Below, piece after piece: positions 1-8,942 of a stretch of 64,000 nucleotides of DNA. The first letter of the stretch is position 1; each line of letters begins with the position of its first letter. The translations under genes were made by a program, and so were the position numbers. Source of the DNA: Bombilactobacillus mellifer (GTDB lineage Bacteria; Bacillota; Bacilli; Lactobacillales; Lactobacillaceae); NCBI RefSeq assembly GCF_000970795.1, contig NZ_KQ034028.1:1221304-1285303 (forward strand). The letters run 5' to 3'. The notes under the pieces are model-generated. The model was not told the DNA's origin. It worked only from the letters and a program-made list of their open reading frames with translations, and made no database searches.

Positions 1-634
1 CCGGCACATACTTCAAAATTAACGGTTTAATTTGACGATCATCTTTCAGCATGAAGAATAAGACAAAAGGTGCGGTTAGTAAAATCATGACAACATTAGA
101 CACAATTCCCACCGCCGAAGTTAGGTTATTAAAGGCTGAACCTAGGACCCCATCCCAACTTTGTGCCAGTGAATGATTAATTTTAGTTGTGGAAAAATTT
201 TGAGTCAAATGTAGTTTTTGTAAACGGGGATTATGACTTAACTCATTGAGCATTCCTTGTAAATCCCGCCAGTAACTTGGAATATTATGAATTAAAGAAT
301 TAATCTGACTTTGAATAATGGGAATTAAAGTCACGACCATCCAAATTAACAATCCAAAAATTAAAATAAAAACTATACTAATCGACCACACGCGGGGAAT
401 ATTAAATTTAGCTTCCAGCCAATCAATCAGGGGATCAATTAAATAATACAAAATTCCGGCTACTACTAGTGGTGGTAAAATGATTCCCAGAATTTGGCCT
501 AGTGGTCGAAAAAAATAGTTCACCTTCCCAAATAGCGCAATAATTACGAACAATAACAAAATATTTAATAACACCACGGTGAATTTATTATTTAAAAACC
601 AGTTTGTAAACCATGTTTTTTTGTTGTTCGTCAT
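1..634 (-). CDS. AI-2E family transporter (PerM/YdiK type), 3' part outside window
   Basis: About 211 N-terminal codons are visible; the gene runs off the left edge. The start ATG at 634 is preceded by an AGGAG site. The protein begins MTNNKKTWFTNW and then has a hydrophobic segment (VVLLNILLLFVIIALF), the loop KVNYFFRPLGQIL, and further membrane helices with the motif PPLVVAGILYYLIDPLIDW. That arrangement is typical of the AI-2E/PerM (UPF0118) permeases, which have about 8 helices and a large extracytoplasmic loop after helix 3. The visible soluble part from about residue 95 to 165 fits this loop. Members have been linked to autoinducer-2 export or Na+(Li+)/H+ antiport; the substrate cannot be inferred here. 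It is divergent from the lactonase gene. Confidence 0.85.
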   Translation of the reverse strand, partial: MTNNKKTWFTNWFLNNKFTVVLLNILLLFVIIALFGKVNYFFRPLGQILGIILPPLVVAGILYYLIDPLIDWLEAKFNIPRVWSISIVFILIFGLLIWMVVTLIPIIQSQINSLIHNIPSYWRDLQGMLNELSHNPRLQKLHLTQNFSTTKINHSLAQSWDGVLGSAFNNLTSAVGIVSNVVMILLTAPFVLFFMLKDDRQIKPLILKYVP

Positions 635-824
635 GAAAAAACTCCTAAATTGTAATTTTGAAAAAATAAGGAAAAACTAGGCGAGATAGCATAATTTAAT
701 ATTAACATTTTCCTGCCCATTACGCCTGTTGTTTACGATTGTGATATAAACATCATTGAAATAAGACTTAAAGCAGTTTTTTCAAGGGTTTTATTATAGA
801 ATATTGGTCAAAGGAGAAAAAATT

Positions 825-1844
825 ATGAAAGAACATGTATTAATTGGTGGTTACACTAAACAAGCTAGTCGAGGCATTTACCAATTGTCTTTTGACAGCC
901 AGCAAGGGCAACTATCACCGGCACAACTGGCCGTTAGCTTAGAAGGTCCGACTTATTTTACTATTTCCAATGCCAATATTTTATATTCGGTAGTCAAAAC
1001 CAAAACACAAGGTGGTGTAGCAGCTTTTGATCTGGAACATAATTTTCAGCTTTTAGGTCAAGTCTTACAATCTGGTCCAGCGCCGGCTTATATTGAAGTA
1101 TCCGATAAAAAACAACTAGTGTTTACAGCTAATTTTCATAGCGGTATAGTTAATATTTACCGAATCCAAGCAGATTCTACTCTAACTTTAACCGATCAAA
1201 TTCAATTAAGCGGGCATTCCGTTTTGCCCGAGCAAGAAGCGGCACATCCGCATATTGCTCATTTAACCCCAGATGATAAACTAGTTATTTGTGATTATGG
1301 GACCGATTCGATTTTAACCTATGATTTAAATCCCAATGGCAAGGCCCAGCTTCACGCCACTTTCAAGGTTCCTGCGGGTTCGGCTCCGCGCCATATCGTT
1401 TTTAATGGCCAACATCCTGACATTGCTTATTGCATTTGCGAATTGAGTTCAACTGTGTTAGTTTTGCAATATCATGAGGGGTATTTCAGTTTGGAAAATA
1501 CTTACGCGCTCTTGCCGGCTGGCTTTGAAGAACCTAATACCGCAGCGGCTATTCGCCTTTCCCCCGATCAGAAATATTTATATACATCTAATCGTGGTCA
1601 CAATTCACTGGTTTCGTTTAAAATTAGTGCTAATGGTCTTGATTTGGAACAATTACAAACAATAAAAACTCAAGGTGATTTCCCGCGTGACTTTCAATTT
1701 GATTTAACGGGTAATTACGTCTTAGTCCCGCATCAAAAATCAAATGACGTAACCGTACTGAAATATAATGCTTTGACGGGCTACTTGACGTTTTTAAATA
1801 ATGATGTACAAGTTCCCGAAGGTACCTGTATTCTATTTTATTAA
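825..1844 (+). CDS. Lactonase family protein (6-phosphogluconolactonase, YbhE/YkgB type)
   Basis: A 339-residue seven-bladed beta-propeller lactonase, related to the E. coli Pgl (YbhE) family, which hydrolyses 6-phosphogluconolactone in the oxidative pentose phosphate route. Visible family motifs are the N-terminal IGGYTKQASRGIYQL, the central HPHIAHLTPDDK, GSAPRHIVF, YTSNRGHNSL near residue 255 and GDFPRDFQFD near 290. I chose ATG 825 because AAGGAG lies 8 nt before it; an upstream in-frame TTG at 804 has no ribosome site. There is no signal peptide, so it is cytoplasmic. uppP follows after 18 bp on the same strand and is probably co-transcribed. The fold family is clear; the exact substrate is inferred. 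Confidence 0.88.
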   Translation: MKEHVLIGGYTKQASRGIYQLSFDSQQGQLSPAQLAVSLEGPTYFTISNANILYSVVKTKTQGGVAAFDLEHNFQLLGQVLQSGPAPAYIEVSDKKQLVFTANFHSGIVNIYRIQADSTLTLTDQIQLSGHSVLPEQEAAHPHIAHLTPDDKLVICDYGTDSILTYDLNPNGKAQLHATFKVPAGSAPRHIVFNGQHPDIAYCICELSSTVLVLQYHEGYFSLENTYALLPAGFEEPNTAAAIRLSPDQKYLYTSNRGHNSLVSFKISANGLDLEQLQTIKTQGDFPRDFQFDLTGNYVLVPHQKSNDVTVLKYNALTGYLTFLNNDVQVPEGTCILFY

Positions 1845-1862
1845 TTTGGAGTGGATTTATTT

Positions 1863-2690
1863 ATGTTAGATGTCTTCAAGGCCATCATTTTAGGAATAAT
1901 TGAAGGAATTACCGAATTTTTACCTATCAGTTCTACGGGGCATTTGTATTTAGCCAACGAATTTATAAAGCTGCAAGAATCACCAGCCTTTATTAATATG
2001 TTTATGGTGGTTATTCAACTGGGAGCTATTTTAGCTGTCGTCGTTATTTATTTTCACAAACTCAATCCTTTCTCACCTCATAAAACTGTCCTTGAAAGAA
2101 GGCAAACTTGGACCCTTTGGGGGAAAGTACTTTTAGCTGTCATGCCGTCGGTTATTATTGGATTGCCCCTGAATGACTTCATGGATGAGCATTTTAATAC
2201 ATGGCCGGTAATTGCCGCAACTTTATTAATTTATGGTGTCTTATTCATTATCATTGAAAATTACAATCAAACTAAAACCCCGCGCCTGACGGATTTGAAT
2301 AAGCTCCCCTATTCAATCGCCTTGGCTATTGGAGCTTTTCAAGTTTTATCCCTTATTCCCGGCACTTCACGTTCCGGAGCAACCATCTTAGGGGCTATTT
2401 TAATTGGTACTTCTCGTTATGTAGCTACGGAATTTTCGTTTTTCTTAGCTATTCCGACGATGTTTGGTGCCAGCTTATTAAAACTACTAAAATTCTTTAT
2501 GCATGGTAATGTTTTTACCGGTTTACAATCTTTTGTCTTACTAGTAGGGACGGTAGTTTCATTCATCGTTGCTTATGCTGCTATTAAATTCTTACTAGAT
2601 TATATTAAACGAAATGATTTTAAAGCTTTTGGCTGGTATCGCATTGTCTTAGCCCTGATTGTGATTGGCTACTTTGGTTTTTGTAAATAA
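1863..2690 (+). CDS. uppP: Undecaprenyl-diphosphatase UppP (BacA)
   Basis: A 275-residue integral membrane protein that dephosphorylates undecaprenyl pyrophosphate to regenerate the lipid carrier for peptidoglycan and other envelope polymers; it confers bacitracin tolerance. The two family signatures are present: [14 protein letters not shown] near residues 15-30, containing the catalytic Glu and the SS(T)GH segment, and [10 protein letters not shown] near 165-175. Roughly eight hydrophobic helices are visible. The start at ATG 1863 follows GGAG at 1848-1851; the GTG at 1851 overlaps that site and is rejected. It lies directly after the lactonase gene and is followed by a strong terminator. 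Confidence 0.96.
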   Translation: MLDVFKAIILGIIEGITEFLPISSTGHLYLANEFIKLQESPAFINMFMVVIQLGAILAVVVIYFHKLNPFSPHKTVLERRQTWTLWGKVLLAVMPSVIIGLPLNDFMDEHFNTWPVIAATLLIYGVLFIIIENYNQTKTPRLTDLNKLPYSIALAIGAFQVLSLIPGTSRSGATILGAILIGTSRYVATEFSFFLAIPTMFGASLLKLLKFFMHGNVFTGLQSFVLLVGTVVSFIVAYAAIKFLLDYIKRNDFKAFGWYRIVLALIVIGYFGFCK

Positions 2691-2720
2691 GAATCAACCC
2701 TCACATTTTAATATTCAAAA

Positions 2721-2751
2721 AATCCTTCTGGTTATCAGAAGGATTTTTTTT
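2721..2751. terminator. Intrinsic terminator between uppP and mgtE
   Basis: Perfect 10-bp stem (2721-2730 with 2736-2745), 5-nt loop and a T-run to 2751. The A-run at 2717-2722 means it can also serve the convergent mgtE transcript. Confidence 0.9.
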
Positions 2752-2797
2752 AACTATTATGCTTATTAATTAACTGTACATTCCTAATAACCGCAAT

Positions 2798-4168
2798 TTA
2801 TAGTCCTTTAAAAAAGCCCATAAATAAACTGGCAATATTAAAATAAATCAAAACACTAGTCAGATCACTTAAAGTACTAATAAACGGACCACTAGCCACT
2901 GCAGGATCAAAACCGATTTTGGCCATCAACATGGGAATCAAACTGCCGGCGAGATTGGCAACAGTAATTGCCACCATCATCGCTAAACCAATAACTAGGC
3001 CTAACACAAAGTTATGTTTCCACAAGCCGACTACTAACCAAATGGTTAAGCCAGTTATTAAGCCAATTACCAAACCGGTTATTAATTCTTTTAATAACAG
3101 TTTGATTAGATGTTGGGGATTGTTATTTTCTAAAGATAACCGACGAACTGCTACGGCTAAACTTTGGGTTCCGGCGTTCCCCGCTGTACCTGTAATTAAT
3201 GAAATAAAAACCGCTAAAATGCTCGCTTGACTTAAAAGATTTTCAAAATGCGAAATCAAGGTAGCAGTAATCATTCCCAAAAAAAGTAAGGTAATCAACC
3301 AAGGCAAACGTTTGCTGGCCGCACTTAATGGCGTTGTCTGGGATTCATCCACATCAACACCGGCTAATTTGGAATAATCTTCCTCAGCTTCATCGTCAAT
3401 GACTTCAATCACATCATCAATTGTGACAATTCCGACTAATTTATTAGCATGATCTACTACTGGCAAAGAAACAAACTGATAATCACGAAAAACTTGTGCG
3501 ACCGCTTCTTGATCGTCATCCACATAAACGGACACCACATTACGAACCATTACCGTATTGAGCGTGGCTTTTTCATTATGCGTAAACAATTCCCGTAACG
3601 ACATAATGCCGACGAGATCATTGGCATCATCTACAATATAAAGGTAATAAATAGTTTCTGCTGTCCGCGCAAATTTACGCAACGCCTTTAGGGCTGCACC
3701 GACTGTCAAATACTGGCTCATAACCACATAATCTGTCGTCATTAAGCCCCCGGCAGTTTCCGTATCATAATGCAATAAGCCGCGTAACTGATTGGCATCA
3801 GCAGTGGACATAATCGACAAATAGCGATCTACTTCCGCTTTATCTAAATGTTCCAACATATCAGCGGCATTATCGTCGTACATACTATTAATAACTTCGG
3901 AAGCATATTTCAGATCCATTTCATGTAAAATGCGTGAAATGTGGGGATCATCATCTTGCAAGGTATCAAACATGTCGCCGATTTCATCGGGAGCCATAAT
4001 CGCATAAAGTTCTTTTCGTTGGGCTTGGTTCAAAGTCATAAAAAATTGTCCCTGTTCATAAAAATGCATATCCAAGAACTTTTTCCGAAATTGTTTAGTT
4101 TGGTTGTTATCCAATAATTCAGATAACTGATCAAATTGTTGTTTAACCCGAGTTTCTAATTCTGTCAT
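2798..4168 (-). CDS. mgtE: Magnesium transporter MgtE
   Basis: A 456-residue MgtE channel for Mg2+ import. An N-terminal superhelical MgtE_N domain (about residues 20-125, containing MAPDEIGDMFDTL) is followed by a CBS pair (about 130-255, with TAGGLMTTDYVVM and GIVTIDDVIEVIDDEAEED). The C-terminal half has five hydrophobic helices, including GTAGNAGTQSLAVAVRR, the conserved pore segment. Acidic residues at the CBS/membrane junction are the Mg2+ sensor in characterised members. The ATG at 4168 has AGGTGA upstream. It is the last gene of the relQ-nadK-rluD-mgtE cluster, 7 bp after the pseudouridine synthase stop. Confidence 0.95.
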   Translation of the reverse strand: MTELETRVKQQFDQLSELLDNNQTKQFRKKFLDMHFYEQGQFFMTLNQAQRKELYAIMAPDEIGDMFDTLQDDDPHISRILHEMDLKYASEVINSMYDDNAADMLEHLDKAEVDRYLSIMSTADANQLRGLLHYDTETAGGLMTTDYVVMSQYLTVGAALKALRKFARTAETIYYLYIVDDANDLVGIMSLRELFTHNEKATLNTVMVRNVVSVYVDDDQEAVAQVFRDYQFVSLPVVDHANKLVGIVTIDDVIEVIDDEAEEDYSKLAGVDVDESQTTPLSAASKRLPWLITLLFLGMITATLISHFENLLSQASILAVFISLITGTAGNAGTQSLAVAVRRLSLENNNPQHLIKLLLKELITGLVIGLITGLTIWLVVGLWKHNFVLGLVIGLAMMVAITVANLAGSLIPMLMAKIGFDPAVASGPFISTLSDLTSVLIYFNIASLFMGFFKGL

Positions 4169-4175
4169 TTTTCAC

Positions 4176-5054
4176 CTATAACAGGGCTTGTATGTCTGTT
4201 GGCACCGGGGCCCATATCTGAATTTGTTGTCGTTGAATTTGATGCCAAAATGTAAAATGCCGACAATGTAAAGCTTGTCGGGCAATATAATGAGTTGAAC
4301 CGCCATAAGCTCGATCGCCTAAAAGCGGGTGTCCCATGGCTGCACAATGTACACGAATTTGATGGGTGCGGCCAGTAACTAACGCTATTTTTAACACAGT
4401 ATAATGAGGAAAACAATCTAAAACCTGATATTTCGTAAGAGCTGGTTGCCCTTGTGGATCCACGCAGCGTAAATTATGATTCTGCGGATCCACCCCAATG
4501 GGAAAAGTAATGGTGCCTTGGGTAGGCAAATTGCTCCAGGTTCCAGTTACTAGAGCCAGATATTCTTTTTTCACTGCTGCCGTTCGAAACTCGCTTGCTA
4601 AAAGATAATGCGCGTAAGCATTTTTAGCTAAAGAAATAATTCCGGAAGTATCTCGATCAAGACGAGAAATTAAATGAATCACATCATTTTGATGTTGGGA
4701 CTGCAAATAGAATTTGACTAAATTAGCCAGTGCCGGAGTAGTTTGCCCTTGAGCCGGCAAGGATGCTAGTCCCGCTGGTTTATTCAGAATCAAATAATTA
4801 TCGTCTTCATACAAAATACTGAGCGGACCAGCCTGAGGGACTATTTTGGGGGAGCTGTTTTCATTAGGCAGGCGTACCCAAATTTCATCATTTTGACGAA
4901 CTAAATAATCAAAGTAGCGTCGCTTATGGTTTACAAAAACTAATCCCGCATGATATTTTAATTGTTTTAATTGCGTTCGTGAAAAACCTACCTGTTGTAA
5001 AAAACTGCCTAACTTTTGTACCGGAGCGTCTTGTTTGCGCCAATGATAGATCAT
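4176..5054 (-). CDS. RluA-family 23S rRNA pseudouridine synthase (RluD/YjbO type)
   Basis: A 292-residue RNA pseudouridine synthase. The catalytic signature HLISRLDRDTSG, with the catalytic Asp in RLDRDTSG, lies near residue 130. LNKPAGLASLP and TGRTHQIRVHCAAMGHPLLGD are also family hallmarks. An S4-like N-terminal segment (residues 10-65) suggests rRNA binding. The ATG overlaps the NAD kinase stop by 4 bp, indicating translational coupling. The position matches yjbO in the Bacillus yjbM-yjbN-yjbO cluster. Which uridines are modified cannot be told from the sequence, so no symbol is assigned. Confidence 0.92.
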   Translation of the reverse strand: MIYHWRKQDAPVQKLGSFLQQVGFSRTQLKQLKYHAGLVFVNHKRRYFDYLVRQNDEIWVRLPNENSSPKIVPQAGPLSILYEDDNYLILNKPAGLASLPAQGQTTPALANLVKFYLQSQHQNDVIHLISRLDRDTSGIISLAKNAYAHYLLASEFRTAAVKKEYLALVTGTWSNLPTQGTITFPIGVDPQNHNLRCVDPQGQPALTKYQVLDCFPHYTVLKIALVTGRTHQIRVHCAAMGHPLLGDRAYGGSTHYIARQALHCRHFTFWHQIQRQQIQIWAPVPTDIQALL

Positions 5055-5851
5055 CGTTGATCATCCACTAAAAATGCATTGCGCACGCGCAACCAAAAAT
5101 TCTTGGGCCGATAGGAAGCAATTTTTATTTTTTGATCGGCCATCTTATATTGAATTTTTTGAATGGCACAATGATCATAAGCCAAATTATCAATGGTAAT
5201 AATATAATCACTGCCCGGATCCGGTATCACTGTAAGAATCTGATTATGGGTTAAAATCAAAGAAGAATTTACTGTTCGATAAACTCGATTATTGATCGGT
5301 GCCATTTCATTAAATTGCATTACCTCTAAAGTGGGATCAATTAACGCCCCACCTAAGGACTTCGAATATGCCGTGGATCCGGTAGGCGTCGAAACTACTA
5401 CCCCATCACCGCGAAATCGTTCAAATTTTTGATCATTAATTAATACATCTGCGCGCATGGTTTGCGAAACTTGACGCAAAGTAGCCTCGTTGAGAGCCCA
5501 AAAATGTGCGACCTGCTGAGAAGTATAGGTTACTTGTACATCTAAAAGCGGATATTCAATGACTTTTTTATCATCGGCTACAATGTGTGTTACTAATTGG
5601 TCTAATTCATTATCTTGCCAATCGGTATAAAAACCCAGATGTCCGGTATGGATGCCGATAAATTGTAAATGATTCAACTGATTGTTAAAACGATGAAAAG
5701 CACTTAAAAAAGTGCCATCGCCGCCAATCGTAATTACTAAATCCGGGTGATTAGCTTGAATCGTAATGCCGGCTTGCCGTAATTTGACCTGGAGCTGTTG
5801 GGCAACTTGTTGGGAAAGAGCTTTTGAATTATTTTGAATCCAAACTTTCAT
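5051..5851 (-). CDS. nadK: NAD kinase
   Basis: A 266-residue ATP-dependent NAD kinase producing NADP. The diagnostic GGDG motif is in ITIGGDGTFLSAFHRF (around residue 45), and the NE/D nucleotide-binding loop STPTGSTAYSKSLGGALIDP is around residue 155. The start ATG has AAAGGAG 7 nt upstream and lies inside the 3' end of relQ (23-bp overlap in another frame). It shares its operon with a (p)ppGpp synthetase and a pseudouridine synthase, the same order as Bacillus yjbM-yjbN-yjbO. Confidence 0.96.
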   Translation of the reverse strand: MKVWIQNNSKALSQQVAQQLQVKLRQAGITIQANHPDLVITIGGDGTFLSAFHRFNNQLNHLQFIGIHTGHLGFYTDWQDNELDQLVTHIVADDKKVIEYPLLDVQVTYTSQQVAHFWALNEATLRQVSQTMRADVLINDQKFERFRGDGVVVSTPTGSTAYSKSLGGALIDPTLEVMQFNEMAPINNRVYRTVNSSLILTHNQILTVIPDPGSDYIITIDNLAYDHCAIQKIQYKMADQKIKIASYRPKNFWLRVRNAFLVDDQR

Positions 5852-6503
5852 GATTTAACTCCTTTGGCGATTTGGGTTCCCGGATTTTTTGAGTGTGAAA
5901 ATAGCGCTGTGCATCTTGAATTTCTCCACGAATCTTGGACATTTCTTCATCTAACATAAAGGAAGCTTCTGCTGCTCGTTTTAAACGCGAATTAATATCT
6001 GCCGGAAAGTCGCCTTGATATTTATAATTTAAAGAATGCTCAATTGTCGCCCAGAAATTCATGGCCAAAGTACGAATTTGAATTTCCGCTAAAATTTCTT
6101 TTACACCTGTAGCTAATTGAATCGGATATTTAATTACGATATGATAAGAACGATAACCACTTTGCTTACTATTAGTGATATAGTCTCGCTCTTCGACTAC
6201 AGTGAGATCCGTGCGATCATGGAGCAAATCTACCACTTGATAAATATCTTCGACAAACTGGCACTGAATGCGCAATCCCGCAATATCTTGCATATCCTGC
6301 TCTAGTAAATCATCAGCGATAAACCGCCGTTTCATTTTTTCTTTAATACTTTCAACGGATTTAACGCGACCTGTAACATATTCAATCGGTGATTGTTCAC
6401 CTTTTTCTAAAAATTCCTTACGCAATGACCGTAACTTAATTTTTAATTCGTCTACTGCTTGTTCATAGGGCATCAAAAAGACGGTCCAATTTCTTTGCAC
6501 CAT
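5829..6503 (-). CDS. relQ: Small alarmone synthetase RelQ (GTP pyrophosphokinase, YjbM)
   Basis: A 224-residue single-domain (p)ppGpp synthetase. Synthetase motifs are visible: GRVKSVESIKEKMKRR near residue 45, IAGLRIQCQFVEDIY (synthetase core) near 75, SGYRSYHIVIKYP near 115 and EIQIRTLAMNFWATIEHSLNYKY near 140, which carries the Glu/Arg residues of the active site. There is no hydrolase, TGS or ACT domain, so it is a SAS rather than RelA/SpoT. The ATG at 6503 is preceded by GAGGTGA. It heads the relQ-nadK-rluD-mgtE transcript and is divergent from spxH. Confidence 0.95.
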   Translation of the reverse strand: MVQRNWTVFLMPYEQAVDELKIKLRSLRKEFLEKGEQSPIEYVTGRVKSVESIKEKMKRRFIADDLLEQDMQDIAGLRIQCQFVEDIYQVVDLLHDRTDLTVVEERDYITNSKQSGYRSYHIVIKYPIQLATGVKEILAEIQIRTLAMNFWATIEHSLNYKYQGDFPADINSRLKRAAEASFMLDEEMSKIRGEIQDAQRYFHTQKIREPKSPKELNHESLDSK

Positions 6504-6582
6504 GATCTCACCTCAATTTTAGAATAACGCATCTTGTCTGCATGGACTGAAGCAGCTATTATTAAAGTAAATTGTATATCTA

Positions 6583-6610
6583 TTGCATTCTCAATATTTT
6601 TTGTTAAGAT
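6583..6610 (+). promoter_or_regulatory. Predicted sigma-A promoter of spxH
   Basis: TTGCAT at 6583-6588 and TAAGAT at 6605-6610, separated by 16 bp, ending 46 bp before the spxH ATG. It lies in the 152-bp divergent region shared with relQ. Confidence 0.5.
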
Positions 6611-6655
6611 ATCGTGTGGCTTCTTATTGATAAGAAAATCTCTAGGAGGATTAAC

Positions 6656-7267
6656 ATGTGGGAAGTTTTTATTTTTATTAATCCAATTGGCAAAAGTGGA
6701 CTCACTGTGGAAAAAACACTTATTAATTTTACCAAAAAACACAATATAGCCGTCCATCTAACTTTTGTCCCGTTAAGTAGTGTGCAAATTGTTGATAATT
6801 ATATTAAATATAACCATCTAAATCAACATGATCTCCAACTACGTAATCAAATTACACAAAATATTACGCTTGCAACACATTGTTATAAAGCAGCAACCCT
6901 CCAAGGAAAACGCAAAAGTCGCCAATTTTTAATGAGCTTACAAGAGGCAGTCGACTTTGAAAAACGGCCGTTTAATATAGATTTAGTGAAAGAAATCGCG
7001 ACTCAATCCCATTTAGACGTGGCGGCCATGTTGGCTGATCAAAATAGTAACTTTACAGCTCAACAATGCTTACAAGATCAGCAACGAGCTAACCAATTAA
7101 ACATTCAGACTACCCCTTCGATAGTAATCTTTGATTACTCCGATGCGCAAGATGATCAAGGAGTTATTATTGAAGCCGAAACCGGAGCACAACTCGAACC
7201 TTTTTTAAACAAATTAGTTAGTCAACGTCACGTCCAGCAAAGTCCTGATTTGCACATCTTAGACTAA
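6656..7267 (+). CDS. spxH: ClpXP adaptor protein SpxH (YjbH, DsbA/thioredoxin-like family)
   Basis: A 203-residue protein of the YjbH family, which in Bacillus delivers Spx to ClpXP for degradation. I identify it from the thioredoxin-like N-terminus WEVFIFINPIGKSGL, the middle segment AATLQGKRKSRQFLMSLQEA and the C-terminal TPSIVIFD strand, and from its position between relQ and coiA. The start ATG has a perfect AGGAGG 6 nt upstream. Oddly, the CPxC-type cysteines found in Bacillus YjbH are absent: the equivalent positions (residues 11-15) read IGKSG, so no redox or zinc role for them is possible. Its 3' end overlaps the convergent coiA by 50 bp. Confidence 0.8.
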   Translation: MWEVFIFINPIGKSGLTVEKTLINFTKKHNIAVHLTFVPLSSVQIVDNYIKYNHLNQHDLQLRNQITQNITLATHCYKAATLQGKRKSRQFLMSLQEAVDFEKRPFNIDLVKEIATQSHLDVAAMLADQNSNFTAQQCLQDQQRANQLNIQTTPSIVIFDYSDAQDDQGVIIEAETGAQLEPFLNKLVSQRHVQQSPDLHILD

Positions 7268-8138
7268 CCTTCGGCTCAATCAAGGGTAATTTTTGAAAAT
7301 TGGTGCGCTGCAAAGTTTGCAAGAGTAAAGTGTAACAAGGAAAATAGCGATAAATTGGAAACATCGTCTGTGACGGTGTTTTTTTTACATAATGCAGCAT
7401 ATTGATCCGCTGCTGATAACATTGATTTTGTAAGTGAACAAACTGCCGACTGGGGTACCGCTGTTGTTGCCGATACCAACGTAACCAATTGATATGTTCT
7501 AGACGATAAGTGCCCAAGGAAGGTCGAAATGTCCATAATTGCTGCCACGAAGTGAAATGTACCTGTCGCCAATAGAGTCTGGAACTATGCGGGGCCATTT
7601 GATAATTGTAATTTAGTCGTAAAAAATTATCAGCCGGTAGTTTAAACAACACATAAAAAGCCCAAAACTTGGAATAACTGAGGATAGTTTGTAAATGCCG
7701 CAATTTTGCCGCTTTAAAATAGTGTTCCGGACCAAAAATCCATAACGGATGGTAGTTTTTGTTTTGATAACCTTGTTGTCGTTCGGATAATTCTAGGCGA
7801 CTAATCGGTGAACACTGATATTCAATGGCTAATTTCATATTAGAACTTAGCGCTTGAACGTCAATTCGTTGATTGGGCGGGGCAAACACCTCCAATTTTA
7901 CCTGAAAGGCCGGCTGAAAAAAAGTAGCCAACCACTGTTTCCCCGCTTGATGGACTAGAGATTCCGCTTGCTTAGTTTCCGATTTTGTGATATGACGAAA
8001 AAACGGCCGTCGCTGTCCGTTGCCAACATATTCTACTTCACGTTGACAATGGGGACAAAACAACGGTCGTTGTTGTTGATAATGCACTGCATAAATTAAT
8101 TGACCCGTTAAATCTTGCGCAACAAAAATTGAAGTCAC
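7218..8138 (-). CDS. coiA: Competence protein CoiA-like
   Basis: A 306-residue CoiA-family protein. The N-terminus has a zinc-binding-like FCPHCQREVEYVG and the segment RRPFFRHI. The nuclease-like core carries LVHQAGKQWLATFF and then RIDVQALSSNMKLAIEYQCS, the PD-(D/E)xK-type D...ExQ residues. In streptococci and Bacillus CoiA aids recombination during natural transformation. The context agrees: in Bacillus coiA lies between mecA and pepF/yjbH, and here pepF is missing while mecA and spxH flank it. The C-terminal third is basic and aromatic-rich. The stop lies 50 bp inside convergent spxH. Confidence 0.9.
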   Translation of the reverse strand: MTSIFVAQDLTGQLIYAVHYQQQRPLFCPHCQREVEYVGNGQRRPFFRHITKSETKQAESLVHQAGKQWLATFFQPAFQVKLEVFAPPNQRIDVQALSSNMKLAIEYQCSPISRLELSERQQGYQNKNYHPLWIFGPEHYFKAAKLRHLQTILSYSKFWAFYVLFKLPADNFLRLNYNYQMAPHSSRLYWRQVHFTSWQQLWTFRPSLGTYRLEHINWLRWYRQQQRYPSRQFVHLQNQCYQQRINMLHYVKKTPSQTMFPIYRYFPCYTLLLQTLQRTNFQKLPLIEPKVSLRCANQDFAGRDVD

Positions 8139-8169
8139 CCTTCAATTAATTACCCATAATTTAGAAAAT

Positions 8170-8814
8170 TTACCGGAAATAATAACGTGCTAATTCTAAA
8201 GCCGTTTGACTCATCACTTCTTGACCAAATTCTGCAATTGTTTCCGGAGCCTGTGTTTCTAAGTTTCCATATTCTGCAGCAATCGCTTGAATATCATCAA
8301 CGTTCAGATTACGTAACTCATCAACGAATAAGGTTAATTTTAGATAAAATCTTCCTTGATACTGATATAAATCACTCTGACCAGCTTCTAAGACCAAATT
8401 ACGACTTAAATCTACGAAATCTTCAAATTGATCAAAACTAACTAAAATAACTTGTTGTTTAGCTGTCGATGAGGTGGCTGAATCGGTTGTGTCCTCTGTG
8501 GCTTTAGCTTCCACCTCCGTCTTCGCACTATCTTCATCTAAGAGATTAAAATCGGTGGTCTTATCGTCCATTTCGGATGGAATTTTGGTAATTAAAAGTT
8601 CCAGCCCTTTAGTATTGGGCATTACTTGAAAAGTCACTGCTTGGTCTTTGGAAAATTTGTGATCAGTGTCTACTTCTTCTAAAATACTGTAGAAGAAAGA
8701 CTCGATTTGTTTGCGGTTGCCTAACAAATCTAAAACATCAACGCCACGTTCTTCCAGATCATGATTCGCTAAAAAAACCCGAATCATATTCTCATTAACG
8801 TGCTCGACTTCCAC
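8170..8814 (-). CDS. mecA: Adaptor protein MecA
   Basis: A 214-residue ClpC adaptor that targets ComK/ComX-type and other substrates. The N-terminal substrate-binding part contains the family signature VEHVNENMIRVFLANHDLEERG. An acidic, low-complexity linker (about residues 85-120) precedes the ClpC-binding C-terminal domain (about 122-214, with VILVSFDQFEDFVDLSRN). I chose GTG 8814: AGGTGATC, an exact anti-SD complement, lies just before it, whereas GTG 8823 lies inside that site. It sits between coiA and spx, as in Bacillus. Confidence 0.93.
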   Translation of the reverse strand: MEVEHVNENMIRVFLANHDLEERGVDVLDLLGNRKQIESFFYSILEEVDTDHKFSKDQAVTFQVMPNTKGLELLITKIPSEMDDKTTDFNLLDEDSAKTEVEAKATEDTTDSATSSTAKQQVILVSFDQFEDFVDLSRNLVLEAGQSDLYQYQGRFYLKLTLFVDELRNLNVDDIQAIAAEYGNLETQAPETIAEFGQEVMSQTALELARYYFR

Positions 8815-8888
8815 AATGATCACCTGCCAATCTTATTCAACTTATACTTATTCTAACAGCCCGTAGTTGAATGTAAAGTCATAACAGC

Positions 8889-8916
8889 AAAAAACTAGAA
8901 CAAATACTGTTCTAGT
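8889..8916 (-). terminator. Terminator of spx
   Basis: 8-bp stem (8894-8901 with 8909-8916), 7-nt loop and a T-run on the minus strand. It lies 27 bp after the spx stop, separating spx from mecA. Confidence 0.85.
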
Positions 8917-8942
8917 CCTTGTTGCTCGGCATTAAGAAAACA

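Noticed and set aside
2919-3230. 103-codon open frame antisense to mgtE
   Set aside because: Lys/Thr/Pro-rich shadow of the membrane-domain codons of mgtE.
8815-8823. GTG 8823 as the start of mecA
   Set aside because: It overlaps the AGGTGATC ribosome site; GTG 8814 has proper spacing and the family-typical N-terminus.
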